From Prinia subflava (taxonomy: Eukaryota; Chordata; Aves; Passeriformes; Cisticolidae), in NCBI RefSeq assembly GCF_021018805.1, contig NC_086283.1, positions 58,987,803-59,051,802 on the forward strand: a stretch of 64,000 nucleotides of DNA. The letters are read 5' to 3'. Position numbers and translations under genes: made by a program. Shown piece after piece: positions 1 through 14,633 of this stretch. Each line of letters starts with the position of its first letter. The stretch's first letter is position 1. The notes under the pieces are model-generated. The model did not search any database. It saw only the letters and a list, made by a program, of their open reading frames with translations, and was not told the DNA's origin.

Positions 1-1945
1 TGGGAGCTTATTTCGCCAGTCAGTTATCTCTTAGGTTTTGTGACAAAATGAACCAAACACAGAGAAGATGAACTCTGCAAGTTTTAGGACTGGTAAAAAT
101 TATTCTTTATTTCCCTGATCACGCAGACTGGGAACCCAAGTTTTAGATGAAACCTAGTTTCTCTTTCAAGTTTTGGAAAAAAGAAATTATAGTCTGGCAT
201 ACTCCTTAAATTTCTCTGTGGCATGAAGGCTGTGATTCACTGAACCTAAGGACCAAGCTTGAAGATTTGAGTAAGATCAGTTAATTCCCTGGTTGGGCTG
301 TGAGCCCTTGAAGTGCTTTTCTCATTATCCTCCTCCTTTGATTTCAGCCTCTCCCACTATGGAAAAACCTGACTTAATTCAAACTAGCAGATTGTCCCTT
401 TTTCCACTATAAATGATAAAGAGAGCAGTAAGACTAGTAGGGAAAATTTTGCAATCTAATAATAAGATTTCTGTATATCCAGATGCTCAAAGAATACTCC
501 TGCGGCAAGGGTCCTTGTTACCAAAATACAGCAAATTCCTGCAAAAATAATAATATTTCAATCAGTGCTCTTAGCAAGATATTCATAAAACAGATGGTTT
601 ATTCATCTAATTTTTTTTTCTACATCTTTAAGTGATTACTTACTATAAAAGCATTACTTTCCAGAGGAATTCTGATAAGAAGTCAACACCCAGTTTATAT
701 TCAGTAAAAATATCTGAAATAGTTGGAGCACTTTCTCTGAGAGACCCTTCTTGGCAGGGCTGGATAGGATATTTTTTATCTCCTCAGAAAAAAAATCAAC
801 TATTACCTTCTCCATCTTTTGATTTGGTGTTTTGATTTGTTTGTTTAGGTTTGGATCTTCCCTGACTTTTAGCTTGCTTCCTTGGAAGATTATTAATATG
901 ACACCACCCTGTGGTATAAACTATGCCACACCATTCTTCTTTCTGCTCTCCCACTGACAGAGGGATACAAACAATTTCAGCCCCATTTTCCAGTTGTGCA
1001 CAGATAAAATGAAGCAGGCATGAGCACTACATTTCTAACAGTATCCCAGCTACTTTTCATGCCCTATTTGTTCCCACTCCTCATTTTCTTTGTTCTTTCC
1101 TATACTGCCTATCTATATGGTCAGTGTTGCTGGCTAAAGAAATGCAGACTGGTCGTTGGGATAGTAAAGGGCATCATCTCTGTCCCTGTTAGTGCTCATT
1201 TTAGTTCATCAAACTTTCCTTAGCTTCTGCTTTTCACATAACAAACATCTTCTAAACTTACCATGACACCACCGAGCACTATTACTCTGATACGCAGAGG
1301 TCTTGTTTTGGACAGTTTTACTTCCATCAGCAAATACTTCCTAAGAACATCAAGGAATTACACTAGCTGTTACCTTCTTGTCTAGGAGCAAAACAACGTG
1401 AAATCTACCCAGCAATGGAGCCAGGAAATATTTCCACTTTCCTTGTAATCAACTAGCCATGTACGTGGTGCTGACTTCACTCACTGCCACAGAAACAACA
1501 GTGGTGAGAGCCAAGCTGGATCCTTGACTTCAGATCATGATGACTTACCAAACTTCACTGATTAACCCTGGAAATGGACCTGTATACTGGACACGCAAAA
1601 GTCTTGGGGATGACATGCCAAATCAAACCACAGGACACTGCAACCATTCCAGAAAAATGGCTGTCTAACAGAAAAGAAAACAAAACATCACCTTCACCCC
1701 TCCCCCAAAGCCCTAAAACACTACTTAAACACGTTTAAAGATAGCAAAAAATATGCAATTACAGATGCATTGTATGGCAGAACTCAGGCCAGCACTACCG
1801 TCAGAGTGAGAGAATTCCTACTCACAGGGCTCTTAATGAGATATTTGGAGGTCATTCCTCATTTTAACAGTGATGTATCATAGATTCATTCTCCTTTTTG
1901 TACCATAACTCATCTTACCAGAAACAAAGGGGCCAGGGGGAGGAA

Positions 1946-1983
1946 ATCAACAGTGTAACAATCAACAGTGTTCAACAGTGTAA
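1946..1983. repeat. Short direct repeat, three copies of a 10-bp unit
   Basis: The unit TCAACAGTGT occurs three times within 38 bp, the copies separated by a few bases. It is visible directly and looks like local slippage or duplication. No function is implied. Confidence 0.75.
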
Positions 1984-2051
1984 GTTGAACAGACCAGGTG
2001 AAAATGCATCATCCAAACCACACAGTGAGAAAACTAAATGTATCTGAACAG

Positions 2052-2100
2052 AAAAAAAAAAAAAAAAGGAAAAAAAAAAAAAAAAAAAAGAAAAAAAAAA
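2052..2100. repeat. Poly(A)-rich tract
   Basis: About 49 bases are almost entirely A, broken by a few G residues. The flanks show no recognisable SINE or processed-gene body, so it is called a simple low-complexity tract rather than a retroposon tail. Confidence 0.85.
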
Positions 2101-5100
2101 CCAATGACAAACAAACAACTGGGGGAAAAAAAGAAATTTGGCAGTTCCCAAAGAACAAGTTAATTATTACTAATGAAGTAATTAACACTTTTTAAAAACC
2201 TCTGAAAAAATGAAATTGGATATGCAAGTTCTAATTAATACTGTAATAATTTATCACAATGTAAAATGAGAAATCTTTGCTCTTCATTAAAGCAAAAACT
2301 CAGTAGAATTTTATCAGGAAAAAACAACCGTCGGAAATAGGGCTGGAAAAATCCCGAAGAAACCAAACACTCCAGTCTCCAATCAAGACTGGAACGTTGT
2401 TTCTGCATCATTTTAACTGATTGATTTTTTTAGAACTGTTATTTCTTCAGAAAAAGAAATTCTACCTCAGCCCCCCCAGGAGGGAATATAGATTTTTCTC
2501 TACCAGGTATGTCAATTCTCTCCACTTTTCCACTCCCCCTCCCTACATCAGTATAAACTTTGCCATCACGTGCATGGAGAACAGTTGTCTCGTCCTTCAG
2601 TAGTAAATATGGAGACGTTTCAAGCCCGTCTGTGTATAGTCGTGGGTAGTTTAATCTGATCCCGCTTAAGCACGGAAGTTGAAGATCTCGAGAGGTTTCT
2701 TTCAGTTCCTGATATTCCATGCTTCTGTGATAAAAGAATAAGAAAGATCCAAACCAGCAGGCACTATCTGTCAGGTGAGGGTTTGGTCCAAGACAGACCA
2801 GCCTGCTTTTCTGGGATGGAAAGGATCTACTTGAAGACTTCATTAGTTCACATTCTCTGGCAGTCAGACAGACAAATTTTTGTCAGACAGATCTGTCTCT
2901 ATGTATTTTGGACAGCTCATTCAGGAATCTGCCTTGATACAAGACATTGTGATGGTGTGGAGGAAAAACTGAGCTCTAAAACACAACCATCATCTCCAAG
3001 TCCACTTGGTGCTGCTGTTACTGCTGTGACACCTCACCTCACAAAAAGAACACAGCACACGGCCTAGATGACAACTGTGCTCACAGCTGGAAAGGCAAGA
3101 GCAACTGAGGGACAAAGAAAGATTCATAAAGCTTTTTCCTGAGTGCTAAGGAAATTCTGGGCTGTTGGTTGATTCACAAATAACAGTTTTCTGTTTGCTA
3201 TGTGCCTGCAAAAACAACAAAAGCTTCCAAGACACCCATTCTTTAAGTTGTTTTCCCAGTTTCAGGTGCACGTTAGGACTTAGATCAGTTACCACTGAAA
3301 AAGTAAAAAGCACAACAACAGCAATATTTCCTGTAGCATGATTTTCTCTCACCACAATGAATTATGAGCAAGCTGAGTGTCTAGATATCAAAAAGGCATT
3401 TTAATCTGCATGTGAAAAGTTTTCTTCAGGATGACACATGAAAAGCTGCAGATCAGAATAACTGGTATACAATGAAGCGTTTAAAAACTGGGTACGTCTG
3501 TTTCCTCAAATCTCTTATCCTCTTCATGATCCCACTCACTCCTGAACATCAAATCTAAATGGTGTTTTCTTTCCCTTGCACTCTGGTAATTGAGCTGTAC
3601 ACTGACTCTTTTTATTCAGTCAAGGCATCCTATCAAAAGTGGTTAGCATTGTGTTAAGAAAAAGAAACTCACCATTCTCCTCCGAGACTACTCAGACAAG
3701 GGCAATAGGTAAAAGAATGCTACCAGTAATTTCATCTGCTAGAACTCATATCCACAGGCAAAATATTAAGGGAAAAGCTGGAACTTCTCTGCTTGAAAAG
3801 AATCAGAAACCATATGTGTATTTTTTCCCCAGAGAAATTAATTTTTCACTGTGACACAGGACATTGTGGCCTGCAGAACAATGTGTCACTGACAGGATTT
3901 TCTTTGGAGGAGAATACCAAATTGAAAGGCACAGCCAACACAGTTTACCTGAGACCCTCCAACAGTTTGACAAAGGCAGTTGTGGACTACAGACTGTGGC
4001 TGTTTTATAGGCAAAAATCATCAATGCTTAAACCACAGAAGCATGCTAACATCTTGAATTAAGTTTTGCTGTGCAACTTCATGGAACATGAGGAAATGGC
4101 AAATGTAATTCCATGGAATCAACTGGCAAGTTTAACTCCTTGAAATCAATTTACACTGAAATATTTGTGTTTTCACTAGAAGGATGACTACCATCCTGAT
4201 AAACCTATTCTAATATACCTTGGCTACAGGTATAAGGTTAAATTGTTGCAAGGCAAAATTCCTTTGGCTAGAGGGAGGCAAGAGAAGCAAGCCAGTTCTA
4301 TAACCTACACAAGGCTCCTGGGAAAAGAAAAAAAACAAAACAAAAGAAAGAAACAAGCACCACACTCCCCAAAACAAAAACAACAACAAAAATAAAAATG
4401 AAAAATGAAGCACAGCAACAAAAGCACTTGTGCATTATACTTGCAGACAGAATTTTCAATTTAACGTCTGAAGAATTCTTACTGCCATCTCAGGCAAAAA
4501 TAGAGTCAAGACTTGACATATTCTAAGGCCAATCTTTATGCTGACAATTCTACAGCTGTCTTGCACTAGAATTGTTATACTGAGTTTAATAATAGAGGAA
4601 GTCTGAATTCCCAGCCCATTAAAGTGTTTAATGGCTTAAGTCATGATTTAACCAACTGGAAAGTCTCTTAGAAGTTCTTAGGTCTCATGGCCACCAACAT
4701 GTTATTTGTACATAGTCATGTGTCTGGTTTTACCAAATTATAGAGGGAGTTACAGAAAAAATCATTCTGGAAAAGGTGGGCAGTTGTTTTACACCATCCC
4801 ATTTTTCTAAGAGCTGAGGTTCAGATATTTCTAAGCATCTACCTTTAGATTTTTTTAAATTACATTTGTTTCAAAGAGGTGCCTTTCACTAAAACAGTGA
4901 AGATGAAAGGTGTAACTGCCCAGTTTCTGCTCTTCTATAAAGACTTTCCCACTTCAGCCTCAACCATCTGATTTACCAATCTGTTGTCAGCATTAGAGCA
5001 TTTTTCTCATTTTTTAAAAATTAATGCTATTTTTTCAGATTAGCTTAAAAACTAAATAAAGACAACAATAATAATAGCAATAACAATAATACTTTGAATT

Positions 5101-6159
5101 TACCAAGAGGGAGCTTTCATCTGAAAGCAAGAAAGATAAGAGAAAGCTAATCTGTTTTCTTTGTTTCTTTAAGAACGTTCTTTCTAATCAAATATGTGGG
5201 GCAGTGACCTGGGTTCCTTTCTCAAGCCACACTCATCAAGTTGTATAAAATGAAGTAACTTGAGGAATGAACAAACAAGGGACCCATATTCTAATTATTC
5301 CAAATATGTTATTTTGCTGCATATTTAGCAGTATCACTCTATTTTCTTTAATATCTGGGTTGCTGTTGTTCATTCTTCACATTGCCAGCAGATCATAGGC
5401 AGATAACTGGCAAGTGATGCAGCTTTCAGAACTCATCCTGCTTCTTCTTTCTTACATCAGAAAAATATTTTTATTTAGGTGAAAGAGTATTTTTCATGGC
5501 TCCTTATCTGATCTAGTGAATATTTAGATACAGCTTTGCAGAAATAGAAAGGTTTGTAGCAATTAGACAAATAAATTCCACTAATTCATGAAGGCTAAGC
5601 AAGTGTTGTAGCAAGAAAACCGAACAGAGGCTGTGCTCTTGATTGATCAGATTCAATTACTGCTCAGGATCAGAGCTAATGCTTTTGAGAGTCCCATCTC
5701 CTACAAGAGCTTTTCAAGAGTCTCTGTGAGTCTGTTTCAAAGGCATAGTAGTGTACCCTACATCTTTCACAAGTCCTCTCAGAATACCAGGGGACAGCGT
5801 GGATTTTGCCACTGAGAATGCGATTTCCACTTGTGATTATGCAACTATCTTCAATAACAACTTCTTGAACAATTTAAATGTGCCCTGGGAATCATGCACC
5901 TCAGAAGAATTCCTTTAGGTGCAGGGTCATAACAGATCTCACTGCATTTCCCCATTCCAATTCATATTCCAGAAAATCAGCTGAACGATGAAGTGAAGGG
6001 ATGAGGAGCAAGCCACAAAGCCCTCAGGCAGTAATGGATCTTCAGACAACATCCAGCAGACTGGTGGAACACCTGCACGTAGTGCTGCAGAGACTATAAG
6101 GTTCCAAAGGTTCAAAGACAGGCTGGGCAACCTCACAGCAGATAATTCCACTGAGGATC

Positions 6160-6355
6160 ATTAAATACAGAACACTTATCAATATTCAGAAAGCCACTGG
6201 ACTAAAAGTAGAGAATGAGAGGGATGGGAAGCTATTAGGGGAAGTTGTTATTTTGCCTTGTACTTTTCATAAAAAGCATTCCTTTGGCCACTACAGGAGG
6301 CAGGATGCTGCAATACAGCAGACCATTGGTTTGATACAGTGTAGACCTGCCCTCC
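6160..6355 (+). mobile_element. Probable old CR1 LINE 3' fragment
   Basis: The segment ends in a phrase (around 6320-6350, beginning GCAGACCATTGGTTTGAT) that resembles the 3' untranslated end of ancient sauropsid CR1 copies, where a stretch meaning roughly 'gaccattggtctgatccag' is typical. The body is too diverged to give exact ends, and no 8-bp terminal repeat is preserved. This is recognition by pattern only. If correct, it is one of the oldest repeats in the window. Confidence 0.45.
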
Positions 6356-8784
6356 TACACACATTTCTAGAGTATTGGATCCCAGAACAGTAAAAAGGCC
6401 CTACAGCGAGCAGATGATGTGAGACACTGGTGAAACAAACAGTGTGAGCTGCCCACACCACACATAGGATCATAAAGGTCTGTGTTTCTCCACTCAGCCA
6501 TTTCAGAACTTTAAAAAACCTACACATTAACCTCAGTGGTACAGGACGTAGGCAGAAATCTGCCTACCTCTTTGCAGAAAAGGACAGCCAAAGCTAGCAT
6601 CTAAATGACAGTAGGCAACAGCTTTTTGGTAAGATTTTCTAAATATTATGTATCCTAATTACACAAATGGACAGCCAATGAGTTGCAAATTCCCCAGTAA
6701 ATCCTGCCTAGTACAAGATCTTTTAATTCTACCTTTGAAGTGAGTGATTTACAGGAAATGAGCTAGAGATTTCAGTGCTGACTGCAATCAAGACCTTTAT
6801 CTTTACAATGAGCATGATTTATAGCAATTTTATGCTAATAGCTCTCACCCATCATTATCACAAGAGAGAATATATGTCAAAACTCTTTATTCACCCTAAA
6901 TCACACATCAGCCAGGCCTCCCACTAAAAGTATCTGATTGGGACCTGCAGGAGCGGAAGGCACAATGTGCTGCGCACAATGACTTTCACAGACTTTTAAG
7001 CTCTCCTCTTACAATGGACAGCTTATAAAATGGCAGAACATTGTTTTGAATGACAAATACAGTTCAATACAAATGGCAGGTTTGGGAGTGAACATCCAGT
7101 TCTAGAAAACCGATTAATATCAAATTTTTGTCCTTCTTCAAATATCATTGCTGATTAATTTTTTTACATAAACACTCCCTTGCACCCAAATATATGACTA
7201 TTGACTTGCTTATGACTATTAGGTATGTACAGAAGTGGCATGCATGGATTTGAAAGCCACAGCTACTGCAGGCTGAGCAGTGTTCTGGGGTAGATCCCCA
7301 CTGCATTCACATGGTTGCTGCCTTTCCAATACATCCACTGTTAGAGGCAACACTGGGCTGGACACTCATTACATTTGATCTGACAGAGTCCTGCCTTCTA
7401 ACAGGCCTTTGAACTGACTATAGTGAAGCAGATTGCACATAGCCCTTCTGGTGTGCCCACTGTTTAAAAGGAAAGATTAAACTTACAGCATGAGGAAGTA
7501 GAATAGGAATTAAATCTTGAGGGAATTTCAGGGATCATAGGGATCTGTATTAAGATTTGTCTGCCCAATGCTTAGTCTAACTGGCTTTGAAGTGAAGAAT
7601 TTCAGCCTGTGTGATTGGAACTGGGCTTTTTTCAACAAGCCAGTCCCATCCCACTGCATACTGAGCAGCACTGAGTGCCACAAGGTGGTATCTTTCTTGC
7701 TCAGCACTTTTTCACTTCCTATCAGGATCCCCTCTGTGTTCATCCTGGATCTATTTATAACAAATGCTTTCCTATAGGCCTTCTATGCCAAAGACCAAAA
7801 ATTGCTCCCACTCACTGCAAGGCAGAAATTCTATTCCTGTGTAATTTATTCTGTCTTTACATTTCTAACCTAGAGTACAGTACAGATTCAAACCATTTGC
7901 AACCTTTCATCATTTTCAGATATGTGTATACTGCAGCAATCTTCTCCCACATAGATTAGTCAGCTCACATTACCAATAAGTAAGTGCGTGTAAGGGGGAC
8001 ACAGAAGCTGCTGCTTTTGAGAGATATATCTGAAAAGCTGAATTCTTACGTTTGTGAACTAGCTTGCATCTCTGTGAAGTCATATCAATGGAGAATATGC
8101 CCTGGTGATTAGAGACCTGCAATCTATTTTGGTACATGTCAGGAGAAGTGCAGGACAGATAACCTACATGCACAGTGAAAGTCAAAATTGTAGCTTATCC
8201 TCAGAAAAAAACCCTGTTTTCAGACATGTGTCTTTGTTGAATAAAACTTTGGACTGGTTCAGGCTATAACAATCAGTGTTTGATCAAGTGTGTATTCTTG
8301 CTTGGATAGCCTTCCCGATCATTCATTATCAGTAAAAATACTGGTATCTTTTTTAATACCATACACTTTCTTATTTTTAATCCTTTCCAACGAGACTGTG
8401 AATGCTGCCTGCTGACACATGTATTTTCTTCTTCAGTACTGCAGGCTTCCACATGAGAGTTGGGCTTTTTCTCAAATTCACAGCTGGGAGCCACATCCTA
8501 CCTGCATGTCTACACTAAAACCAAACCAAAACAAATGGCTGCCCAGGACGAGTTTCTCCGTGGGAGCTTCTCTATATGACATCTCCCTCACTGAGGGATG
8601 CCTGGTTGACCCCTAACTCCACGATGTAGATCACCTGTGCAGAGACCCTTTTCTATGGCTGCTTAGCCACACTGCTGGGATCAGTTTGGTCAGTGCTGTA
8701 CAGGTAAGAGCTCTCACACGGAATATACATGAGGATAAAGGTAAAAGTGATCATATGCATATCCTTCGTTTTGGTAATCATGTA

Positions 8785-8945
8785 ATAACAACAGGTTGCC
8801 AAGAGAAGTTGTAGGTGTTCCATCATTAGGAGAGTTCAAAGGCAGGTTTGAAGCAACCTGATCTGGTAGAAGGCAAAGACATTGAAAATAGATGATCTTC
8901 GACATTCCCTTCAAATACAAAACATTCCATGATTCTAAGAACTTG
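8785..8945 (+). mobile_element. CR1 LINE 3'-end fragment, degraded
   Basis: The plus strand reads through the usual CR1 3' landmarks in order: a 'gttgccaagagaagttgt' segment, a 'tccatcattagg' segment, 'gcaacctgatctggtagaagg', then 'gatgatctt' and 'cattccatgattcta' at the end. CR1 elements are usually cut short at the 5' end, so a copy of about 160 bp holding only the tail is typical. Many substitutions suggest an old insertion. No open frame is retained. Confidence 0.75.
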
Positions 8946-10903
8946 ATGAAGTATTCCCAATACTGATGATTCAAGCCCCCCTGCCCCCACTCAGATTGAA
9001 GCTGTCTTCCTCAGGACACCAAGGCACAGTGAAAGAGCAAGCATCACAAAATAGGGTAGGAAAACAGATACTAGAATGAGTGTCCCCACGAGTTTCAATG
9101 ATAATGAAAGGTTATCTCAGGTACCCCAAAGTACAACCCCCACTCACTGAGTGTATGACTAAAGTCACTCAAGCTCCACCTAAACATAAAGAAGTAGTAT
9201 AAAAATTATTTAAAAATACAGAAATTTTGAGACGACTCCATCATAACTTCTGGGATCTGTCAATAGGCCGGACCTGTCTTCTGCCCCCACAGGACCATCT
9301 ATTGGGTAAGAAAAGTACTCTGTGCCTGCTGAATTATCCCCAGGGGGGATTAGAGCTTGTTAAGGTATGGCTTTGAATTAGTATATTACTTTGAATATAC
9401 TTTCACAGTCATATATCATTAGGTATTCTCAAACCTTAACCTGTCACAATTTTATTAATAAAGAGAGTTACTCTAGTCAGGATGGCAAATTCACCCAGTT
9501 CACATCTCAGAGACTGAACTTTGCCTTTGAGCTTTAATTCATTCTTCTATGAAAAACAGTAAATACCTTTCCACCCTTTAGAAAAATACCTTACTGTCTG
9601 GCAGTGCTAAAGAAGCAGGATCTGTTGTTAATACCAAAAAGGTGTTCCAATGCATGCAGGAGGGATTAGAAGGGTACTACCTCTATGGCTGACAACAGTG
9701 TAAGAAATCTAGCCGCTTTCTAAAAAAATGGTTCATTTTGCTACTACTTATCAAATGAGCAGAAAAATAGTGGCTACTCAGCCCCAGGAGGATGGACAGC
9801 CTTCAGGCATTGTAATTACAGGGTATCATAAGCTCCCCCAAAATGCAAATAAAAATGTCAGTGTCTCTGTGAGCTAATGAGCTCTAAGCCTCAATTCCAA
9901 CTAGCAGCTGCTTATCACAATTTAAAATCTGCTATGCAAAATAACCCAGAATCACAGCTGCATCTGAAGCAATACTGGAGACAGAGAACTGATGCAAAAG
10001 AAAGATGGGACATGACCTAGAAGCATGGCTTGAAAAATGTGACTTCACACTCTTCAAATGGGCCAAACACCAAATGCTTAAAATGAGGAGTGAATAAAGT
10101 TTTCTGCTGCCAAGAGTAAATGCCAGTGGCTGCATGAAACAAGGCCTAAGTAGTGTCTTATAAAGAGAGTTAGCAACTGATGACTGTAGCCTGGATCTCC
10201 TTACAAGTCCCAATACGTCATGGCTGTCACTGATGTTCTGGCCAGCTGTTGATCACTCTGCACACATTTTCAGTTTTCTGTCATGCAGAGATCACAGTCT
10301 AGGCCAAGAAAACAAAGAAGGAGCAAGTATAAAGGCTTGACAAGTTTTAGTTTCCTCACAATGTACAGAAAACAACAGAGCTTCAACCTAGTAAAGAAGC
10401 AACACATATGCTTAATTTTGTCTCATGCTTTTTAGTTTACTGACCATTATTTATAGCTTTTCAAGATTAAAGCCACAAATCATTAGCTGGGATCAGAGCA
10501 ATCCCATTGATCTACATCTTCCTATGTTAAATATCCAAATTTTTCAGCTGTAGAGAAAGTCATGTTTTAACATTGGATGGAACCTTATACTGTTAAGGCA
10601 AGAACCAATGCAACTGTTAAAAGCTGATGATGTTTTTCACCCCTTTTAAGTCTGTGGCAAGGTAAAAAGATAGTGACTTAAAGAGAGATCGAGAGATGGG
10701 GAGGGATAGGGAATATAGGGATAGAGAATAGTTTTTAAGCACTTACTTTTATGCACTTTTTTTGAACACAGTTTTTGCTTAGATACTAAAACAAAGTCTC
10801 AGTTTCAAACATAACGAAAAAGAGAGAAAACCACTAGTAGAGAAACATTTGAATGCTCTTGAGGTAAACATTTTTGTTGAGTGTCATGCCTCAATTGCAA
10901 ATG

Positions 10904-10927
10904 GGACAATCTGATTGTCTGACAATC
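10904..10927. repeat. Overlapping short inverted repeats
   Basis: GATTGTC and GACAATC sit either side of one base, and a further GACAAT copy lies just upstream. A single strand could therefore fold in two alternative ways. It is a small local palindrome in otherwise featureless DNA. A binding site is possible, but nothing around it argues for one. Confidence 0.6.
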
Positions 10928-11146
10928 TTTGAGTCACTTCCATTCTGTTTCTACCTTTCACAAACACCACCAAGGAATTTCCAGTTATAAAATTTAAGAA
11001 GAACAGACCAGGTTATCTTCTTTTGTGAACTCAATACACTGTTTTCCATTGCAGAAAGAACTCTTCCCACCACCACTCAGGGAACCTACACACAAGGGGC
11101 CACTACACTGGCCACGATCACTGGGAAATCACACCTCCTCCTAATA

Positions 11147-11175
11147 ACTGACATAAAAAAAAAAAAAATGTCAGT
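11147..11175. repeat. Inverted repeat around a poly(A) loop
   Basis: ACTGACAT (11147-11154) and ATGTCAGT (11168-11175) are perfect 8-bp arms around a loop of 13 A residues. The structure is visible directly. It may be a cruciform-prone site or a chance product next to an expanding A-run. Confidence 0.8.
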
Positions 11176-14100
11176 GCTGCTAGAAGAAATCTCAGACATG
11201 GTCCTAAATTAGCACACCTGAAGACCATGATGGGTTTAGATGTTTTTCCTTACAGAACGGAAAACAGAATGAAGAAGCATTGTCTGCTTCTTCAGGCTGG
11301 AAACTTGAGGTGTTGTTTGACTGGTAGGTATAGTCAAAATTCATGTGTCACTTTTAAGTTTATGCCAGTTACTCCCGTTCAAGAGAAGTGCAACTGTCAT
11401 GGACAGTCAGAAAGAAGGACAGCAGATCTTATTCACAGCAGCTTCAGGTAATTACTCAAGGGACCTACTCCCAGCACATGCCACTGTACTCTTTTTTCAG
11501 CTCGTGTAAAACATACTTCTCTTCTTGTGAAAGTGGAAATCTAACTATTTTCCCCCATATCTTCACCTCTCATTTTCTCTATATTGGCCCTGTTTTAAGA
11601 CCAGCTTCTCGTTGATGTTGACAAGGGAGTCACAGCACATAAAACTGGCTTGTACTAGTTATGTCTTCCTTTCAATCAGAATACAAAGCAACATCCCTGA
11701 AATACATATCACCATGCAAACTGCCTCTGAATTAAGGCTCAGATGCTTCCTGCTATGATAAGAACAGAGTACCCCTTTGAGAGGACTCCCATATTCATGG
11801 AAGGTTTTCATTTGTTCCAGAAAAGAACAATATCCATCAAGCCACAAAGCAAACTGAAAATCACATGGAGAGAGGTAATAGCACACTGGTAATAAGCAAT
11901 AACCTGTTTCTTGCACTTATAAAGAATCCAATGCGTTAGAAGACTTAACACAGTAATAACTTGCTTTATTGGTTAGAGCGTAACACCGATCACAAAACTC
12001 ATAGATGCTTTGCCAGCACTCCTATCTAAATTCTAGAAGATTAAGGGCATGTCTCAGTTCAAGGATATTGACAGCTCTCAGGCAGATAATAACACAAGAC
12101 CTGTCAGACACCATATTCCGTTGTCATGATATGTCCTCACACCACTCAAAACCTTCCTTATTTCCACAGTACCTCTCCCAATTCCACTGCCCTAACAAAC
12201 TTCCACAAGAGCAAGCAAAGGAATAAAAAGACTAAACCATTGCAATGAACCAGTAAAGTTGACTGCTGTTTAGCAGATTTGAAAGCAGCTACAGATCTTC
12301 TTCTTCTTTTTGAAAATATTCCACGCCACAGTAAATTGGGTCTGTAGTTGTGACCTTCTGCCAGGAAGACAATCCTGATAGGAGCAATCTCAGCTAACAT
12401 GGGCATCCAGCAGGTATGGTAAAGAAACATTGCTGATGTTCTCTCCTATCTCCTTAAGGGAAGCCATTGCCTCTCATAGGTTCCTTTAAAGGTCAGTAAA
12501 TATCTTTTAAGGTTTGGTTCTTTGGTACCTTTGGTCCTTTGAGGGAAACTCAAAATTTCCCAGTTAACAGTAGTAGCTGTAGCCATCAATATGTTGGTAG
12601 AAGGTACAACGAAAAGGCTTCTGGGAAACACTTGTATTGTTTTGTCAAGTATGGAAGCTGATGAACAATTGATTTGCTGTCAGGTTGGAAGAATGTGCTG
12701 CTGGTAGAATATTCTGCAAGGTCTATCCTCCCTTTTAATTACTGGTTTGAATAACAACATGGACACTTATCCCATTGTAAAGTGCAAACAAGGTGATTTA
12801 AGAAAACAACAGATGCAAGGCTTGTTAGGAGACAGAACACTTTGCATTACCAGGGAAAAAAACAGCAGCTTTCAAGCACAATGGCCTTTCCACAGTTCTG
12901 TATCTGGATGAAGGCAAGCGAAAAAAAGGGCTGCCACACAGAGCAAAATTAGCATTATAAGCCTTCTCAAATAATGGAATGCAGCAGACAAAGTGCAAAA
13001 CCAACAGTGCCTACTAAAAAAGGAATATTCAAGTACATGAACAAGCACAAGTACATGAACACTTCCTGCAAGGAACTCACTGGCAGTTTTGCTGAAAAGA
13101 TGAGGACAGATATCTAAATTACTGTCACAGCTAAGGCATGGAATACACAAGATTACATTTTGCCCTGCCCCTACAATTATTACAAGATCATGATGAGAGG
13201 AAAATCAATGCAGTGTGCCAGGAAATAGCTTATATTGGAGTTTAAAGAGAAGAGCTACTAAATACAGCTCTTCCTCATCCTGACATAGTGTGAGTATATC
13301 AGGCAGAAAATCCTCCCATTCCTCTGAGCCATTGTGTTGTGCTGTAAATGTTTAAAGGACCTTATAGCCTCTACCCTGCTCTTTTTATTAGTGGCCAGAA
13401 TATATGCCAATGCTGTATTTCATCCATCTCTAGCAAAAAACTATCACGGGTCCTTTTAATCACTTCATTATCACCTTTTCGGCCAGAGAAGGATCCCATG
13501 CTTACTTTACAGGAAGAAGGTGTAACTGTTCCCCAGAGATCTGCTTGGGGAAAACACATTTTTTAGATTTAGAAACACTAGTTTCTAGTTAAAATGATAG
13601 GTGTTACTTTCCAATTTCAAACTGATGCATCCATTTGAGTTCTGTAAAGAGCTTGGTCAAGATCTTCAGCTGGAATGTTACACAGACAAGTTTATCAAAC
13701 CGAAGTTGAGATAACAAACAGCTTTTCATTACAAATACATCCTTACACCAAAATGAGTCTCCAAGTGTCTGCATCCTTTGATATTTTGTGGCTAACTGGT
13801 TTGTAGTACAGCCATGTATCTGTGCATATGCTTACCTGCATAGATCACATAGCAGTGGAAACATTTTTTCAGATAGTCCATGGCAGCTGAAGTCCAGCAT
13901 ACTTGTGCCATGACATTGAACTGGAGCACTAAAGGTCTTGCCCCAGAAAGCAGCACTGCTGCCAGTCCAGCTGGTTTCCTCTCACACATTTTTTGCCATA
14001 GGCACAATCTCAGAAGAAAGTAATGCTGGGTTCATGCAAACATTCTGCCCTCTGGTATAAACCGGACTGAGCTTCTCATAACCTAGAGGCCTGTTGACAA

Positions 14101-14617
14101 CACACTGACAGAGTTGGAAAAACATCTAACAATTGATTGGCATCCAAGACCAGAGGTCAACAACATGTCAGGAATAACAGCTAAAGAAGTAGTTCTGCTT
14201 CTGATAGTGGGCTGAGGTGATGGCGGGCAGAGAGCAGAAACCTCTTGGCTCACACCTCCTGTTCCCCAATATCCTTCAGAGGCCCAGAATATTCTGGAAA
14301 AAAAGACAGGATCTTTCCCATATCACCTATGAAAAATTATCCTACAGGACAGAGAATAAGAGGAAAAATCTGTAGCTAGACAATCTGTCTCATTTGCCAT
14401 ACTGGCACGTACCCATGACCAGAGTCAGCTAAAGTCAGCCAGGTTTCTGAGTAGCTGATTACATACATTTTGCCCTCTTATCCTTAAGCAACAAGGCTGC
14501 AAGGTCAGGCCAGCTTCTCCAAGGAGCAGACAAACTGTGACAGTACTCTCCTCTCACTATTCCAGGTAGACTGCTTGTTTTGTTTTTGACGGCATGGAAC
14601 CAGATATAAATGAGAAG

Positions 14618-14633
14618 AAAAAAAAAAAAAAAA
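14618..14633. repeat. Poly(A) run
   Basis: Sixteen consecutive A residues without a recognisable retroposon body. Treated as a mononucleotide microsatellite. Confidence 0.85.

Larger units (their letters stand above)
1..6150. other. AT-rich non-coding stretch, no gene seen
   Basis: Open frames here are all short (at most 134 codons), lack recognisable motifs and overlap on both strands as expected of random AT-rich DNA. The longest, on the minus strand at 2439-2843, shows no family signature. The stretch holds a poly(A)-rich tract near 2.05 kb, a small direct repeat near 1.95 kb and A-rich sequence around 4.32-4.40 kb. It is best read as intergenic or intronic DNA; distant enhancers cannot be excluded from one sequence. 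Confidence 0.6.

Noticed and set aside
9200..9420. LTR-like or splice-like words (a 'cttctgcccccacag' acceptor and 'gggtaagaaa' donor)
   Set aside because: The implied exon would be about 13 bp, and no second LTR copy or clear ends were found.
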